Origin: Bacteroidota bacterium
GTDB taxonomy: Bacteria; Bacteroidota; Bacteroidia; Bacteroidales; Bacteroidaceae
Length of the DNA stretch: 9,954 nt
Assembly: GCA_023458215.1 (NCBI GenBank)
Contig: JAEXAJ010000232.1
Location: 1-9,954 of the forward strand
Reading direction: 5' to 3'
Shown here: positions 7,509-9,954 of the stretch, piece after piece
Layout of the letters: each line of letters begins with the position of its first letter
Position numbering within the stretch: position 1 is the first letter of the stretch
Translations under genes and position numbers: made by a program
The notes under the pieces: model-generated
Database searches by the model: none
The model's input: the letters and a program-made list of their open reading frames with translations, nothing else
Told to the model about the DNA's origin: nothing

Positions 7509-8447
7509 ATGAGTAATCTTATTTTTCCTCCATACTTGCAAGAGGGCGACCGCGTGATTATCCTTTCTCCTTCGAGCAAGATTGACAAATCTTTTCTGAG
7601 AGGAGCCAATAAACGTCTGAAATCCTGGGGGCTGGATGTGGTATGCGCCAAACATAGCGGCAGCGCAAACGGCACTTATGCCGGAAGCATCTCCCAACGA
7701 GTGAAAGACCTGCAAGAGGCGATGGATGATGAGAAAGCAAAAGTTATTCTCTGTAGCCGTGGCGGTTACGGTGCGGTACATTTAGTGGGCAAACTGGACT
7801 TTACCAAGTTCAAAAAACATCCTAAATGGTTGATCGGTTTCAGTGACATCACGGCTCTGCACAATGTATTCCAGCAAAATGGCTTTGCCTCACTGCATGC
7901 GCCCATGGCACGCCATCTCACTGTAGAACCGGAAGATGACTTCTGCACACAAGCGTTGAAGGATATTTTATTCGGCAATGCTTTAGGAGGCGAAGAAGCA
8001 TTCAGCTACGTTTGTCCGGGGCATAAACTGAACCACACAGGGAAAGGAAAAGGCATTTTGCGTGGAGGGAATCTTTCCGTCTTCTACGGATTGCGTGGTA
8101 CGTCCTACGACATTCCCGCCGAAGGGACTATTCTTTTCATTGAAGATGTAGGCGAACGCCCTCATGCCGTAGAACGGATGATGTACAATTTGAAGTTAGG
8201 CGGCATTCTCGAAAAGCTCTCCGGGCTTATCATCGGGCAATTCACCGAATATGAAGAGAATAAATCTCTAGGGAAAGATTTATATGGCGCTTTGGCTGAT
8301 TTGGTGAAAGAATACGACTATCCGATATGTTTCAATTTCCCCGTAGGACACGTCACAATGAACGTGCCCTTAATCAATGGTGCCGAAGTGACGCTGGAAG
8401 TCGCAAAGAAAGAAGTAAAATTAAGTTTTAATACAGATAAAGAATGA
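7509..8447 (+). CDS. ldcA: LD-carboxypeptidase (peptidase family S66)
   Basis: This is a cytoplasmic serine peptidase that removes the terminal D-Ala from murein tetrapeptides during peptidoglycan recycling. From ATG 7509 it has 312 residues, the normal family length. The first strand carries GDRVIILSPSS (13-23). The S66 triad is visible: nucleophile Ser112 in GFSD, Glu212 in IEDVGE and His281 in FPVGH, spaced as in Pseudomonas LdcA. There is also SRGGYG at 83-88 before the nucleophile. No signal peptide is present, in keeping with a cytoplasmic role. An in-frame GTG at 7476 would add 11 residues but overlaps the promoter element, so ATG was chosen. It is the first gene of a three-gene unit and its stop overlaps the next start by 4 bp. 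Some S66 members act on other peptides (the microcin C self-immunity type MccF), but nothing here points that way. Confidence 0.93.
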   Translation: MSNLIFPPYLQEGDRVIILSPSSKIDKSFLRGANKRLKSWGLDVVCAKHSGSANGTYAGSISQRVKDLQEAMDDEKAKVILCSRGGYGAVHLVGKLDFTKFKKHPKWLIGFSDITALHNVFQQNGFASLHAPMARHLTVEPEDDFCTQALKDILFGNALGGEEAFSYVCPGHKLNHTGKGKGILRGGNLSVFYGLRGTSYDIPAEGTILFIEDVGERPHAVERMMYNLKLGGILEKLSGLIIGQFTEYEENKSLGKDLYGALADLVKEYDYPICFNFPVGHVTMNVPLINGAEVTLEVAKKEVKLSFNTDKE

Positions 8448-9433
8448 AACGGAATTATACATTTATACCACTGCTACTATTGTTGATCGTAGCAGCCGTA
8501 GCATGCAGCAATAACAGCAAGAAATCTGCGGAAGACAGTGAGGAAAATGACACTAAAAGTGCTGTCAATGTACCTCAGTTCAATGCTGACAGTGCCTATC
8601 AATATGTCAAGGAACAAGTCGATTTCGGTCCGCGTGTACCTAACACCGAAGCACACAAAGCATGCGGTAACTATTTAGCTCAGAAACTGGAGCAGTTTGG
8701 TGCTAAGGTTTATAACCAAAACATCGATCTGCCTGCCTATAACGGCACTCTATTGAAAGCACGGAACATCATCGGCGCTTTTAATCCCGATGCTAAAAAG
8801 CGTATCGCCCTCTTCTCCCACTGGGATAGTCGCCCTTGGGCCGACCAAGACCCGGATGAGAAGAAGCATTATTCCCCCATCTTGGGTGCAAATGATGGTG
8901 CGAGCGGCGTGGGTGTCCTACTCGAAATTGCACGTCAGATCCAAAAGCAACAACCGGAACTGGGAATCGACATCATTTTTGTAGATGCCGAAGACTATGG
9001 TACTCACAGCGCCTATCAAGGTAAACACGAAGAAGAATCCTGGGGACTTGGTTCGCAAGCATGGGCACGCAATCCGCATGTAGCAAATTATAATGCCCGT
9101 TTCGGCATTCTGCTGGATATGGTAGGAGGCAAGAACCCTGAATTCCGTTACGAAGCACTATCCGAGAGGGTTGCCTCCAATGTGAATCGTAAAGTATGGA
9201 AGGCTGCCAAACGACTGGGTTATGATCGTTTCTTTGTCCCTAAAGATGGCGGTGAAGTTACGGACGATCATACCTTTATTAATCGCTATTCCCAAATACC
9301 AACCATCGATATCGTCCCTTATGGCTTCTTCGATCACTGGCACACTGAGAAAGACGATATGAATGCCATCAGCAAAGAAACCCTGCAAGCTGTAGGACAA
9401 ACAGTAATGCAAGTCATTTACAATGAGAAATAA
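8444..9433 (+). CDS. Glutaminyl cyclase lipoprotein (M28-fold, type II)
   Basis: This lipoprotein is predicted to cyclise N-terminal glutamine to pyroglutamate on exported proteins. It has 329 residues. The signal peptide is basic then hydrophobic and ends AVAC, lipidated Cys21, followed by a Ser/Asn/Glu-rich linker to about residue 40. The M28-like zinc domain has FSHWDSRPWAD at 124-134, GANDGASG at 148-155, VDAEDYG at 180-186, WGLGSQAW at 200-207, LLDMVGG at 223-229, TDDH at 273-276 and HWHTEKDD at 298-305. Aligned by eye with human glutaminyl cyclase, the zinc ligands are Asp151, Asp184 and His300, with Glu183, Asp225 and Asp275 as catalytic residues. A general M28 aminopeptidase is the alternative, but a single-zinc cyclase fits better because the HWDSRPWAD and WHTEKDD stretches resemble known cyclases. 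The start overlaps the ldcA stop (ATGA), implying translational coupling. Confidence 0.88.
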   Translation: MKRNYTFIPLLLLLIVAAVACSNNSKKSAEDSEENDTKSAVNVPQFNADSAYQYVKEQVDFGPRVPNTEAHKACGNYLAQKLEQFGAKVYNQNIDLPAYNGTLLKARNIIGAFNPDAKKRIALFSHWDSRPWADQDPDEKKHYSPILGANDGASGVGVLLEIARQIQKQQPELGIDIIFVDAEDYGTHSAYQGKHEEESWGLGSQAWARNPHVANYNARFGILLDMVGGKNPEFRYEALSERVASNVNRKVWKAAKRLGYDRFFVPKDGGEVTDDHTFINRYSQIPTIDIVPYGFFDHWHTEKDDMNAISKETLQAVGQTVMQVIYNEK

Positions 9434-9466
9434 TTATCAGAATATAAACTAAATAATAGATAGAAA

Positions 9467-9892
9467 ATGACCATCAACGAAGTACAAGATGAAGTTATCG
9501 CCGAATTCAACGATTTCGACGATTGGATGGATCGGTATCAACTCCTTATCGACCTAGGAAACGAGCAAGAACCGCTCGACGAGAAATATAAAACAGAACA
9601 GAACCTGATTGAGGGTTGCCAAAGCCGTGTTTGGCTACAGGCAGATGAAAAGGATGGAAAAATTATCTTTCAGGCAGAAAGCGATGCACTGATCGTAAAG
9701 GGTATCATTTCATTGCTTATGAAAGTACTCTCCGATCATACGCCGGACGAGATTCTGAATGCCGATCTTTATTTTATCGATAAAATAGGATTGAAGGAGC
9801 ATCTTTCACCGACCCGCAGCAATGGTTTGCTGTCTATGGTGAAGCAAATGCGAATGTATGCATTGGCTTTCAAGGCGAAAGCAGGGAAATAA
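9467..9892 (+). CDS. sufE: SufE, cysteine desulfuration protein
   Basis: SufE accepts persulfide sulfur from the cysteine desulfurase SufS and passes it to the SufBCD scaffold for Fe-S cluster assembly in the cytoplasm. The 141-residue protein has the family length. The catalytic Cys51 lies in IEGCQSRVWL (48-57), the same number as in E. coli SufE. The N-terminal helix ends with FDDWMDRYQLLIDLG, and the C-terminal part has HLSPTRSNGLLSM, both typical. It follows the glutaminyl cyclase gene by 33 bp with no recognisable -7 element between, so it is probably cotranscribed. No sufS or sufBCD genes are in the window, so sufE is separate from the main suf locus, unless that lies just to the right. 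Confidence 0.95.
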   Translation: MTINEVQDEVIAEFNDFDDWMDRYQLLIDLGNEQEPLDEKYKTEQNLIEGCQSRVWLQADEKDGKIIFQAESDALIVKGIISLLMKVLSDHTPDEILNADLYFIDKIGLKEHLSPTRSNGLLSMVKQMRMYALAFKAKAGK

Positions 9893-9910
9893 GAAATCTC
9901 ATAAAATTGA

Positions 9911-9949
9911 ATAATCTCGGTACTGAGAATAATACAGTCCCGAGATTAT
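9911..9949. terminator. Hairpin after sufE at the window edge
   Basis: ATAATCTCGG (9911-9920) pairs perfectly with CCGAGATTAT (9940-9949). Inside it, ACTG (9922-9925) pairs with CAGT (9935-9938) past a T-C mismatch, leaving a 9-nt loop. It begins 19 bp after the sufE stop. Plus-strand sequence just after it (CATGT) is not T-rich as far as the window shows. On the minus strand the stem is followed by TCAATTTTATG, so it might serve a convergent gene to the right or both directions. Confidence 0.55.
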
Positions 9950-9954
9950 CATGT

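Overview
The window looks like a chromosomal segment of a gut-type Bacteroides or close Bacteroidales relative. The reasons are a SusC/SusD outer-membrane pair, a Bacteroidetes-type glutaminyl cyclase lipoprotein, a match to the Bacteroidetes -7 promoter element (TAnnTTTG), AT-rich intergenic DNA and no Shine-Dalgarno-like sites before the starts. The species cannot be fixed from this stretch alone.

Layout. (1) Positions 1-4941, plus strand: a TonB-dependent SusC-like transporter, cut by the left edge, followed 31 bp later by a SusD-like surface lipoprotein. A strong terminator hairpin after susD closes the unit, so no carbohydrate-degrading enzyme follows it. The transporter carries an N-terminal STN domain, which usually means control by an ECF sigma/anti-sigma pair; that pair would lie to the left of the window. 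(2) Positions 5051-5179: six copies of a 19-bp palindromic unit at an exact 22-bp period, in the convergent gap. (3) Positions 5194-7213, minus strand: ptb-buk (phosphate butyryltransferase, butyrate kinase), which convert an acyl-CoA to a free acid with ATP formation. (4) Positions 7214-7508: a divergent intergenic region with a long inverted repeat made of heptamers, a second smaller stem-loop, and a -7 promoter element for the next unit. (5) Positions 7509-9892, plus strand: LD-carboxypeptidase, glutaminyl cyclase lipoprotein and SufE. The first two overlap by 4 bp and the third follows after 33 bp, so they are probably one operon. A hairpin sits at the right edge.

How the genes fit together. 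The three transcription units appear functionally separate: nutrient uptake at the outer membrane, ATP-yielding short-chain or branched-chain acid formation in the cytoplasm, and a housekeeping group (peptidoglycan recycling, N-terminal pyroglutamate formation on exported proteins, Fe-S sulfur transfer). No mobile element, RNA gene or CRISPR array was seen. The protein-coding content is ordinary for the group; the less explained material is the two non-coding repeat structures.
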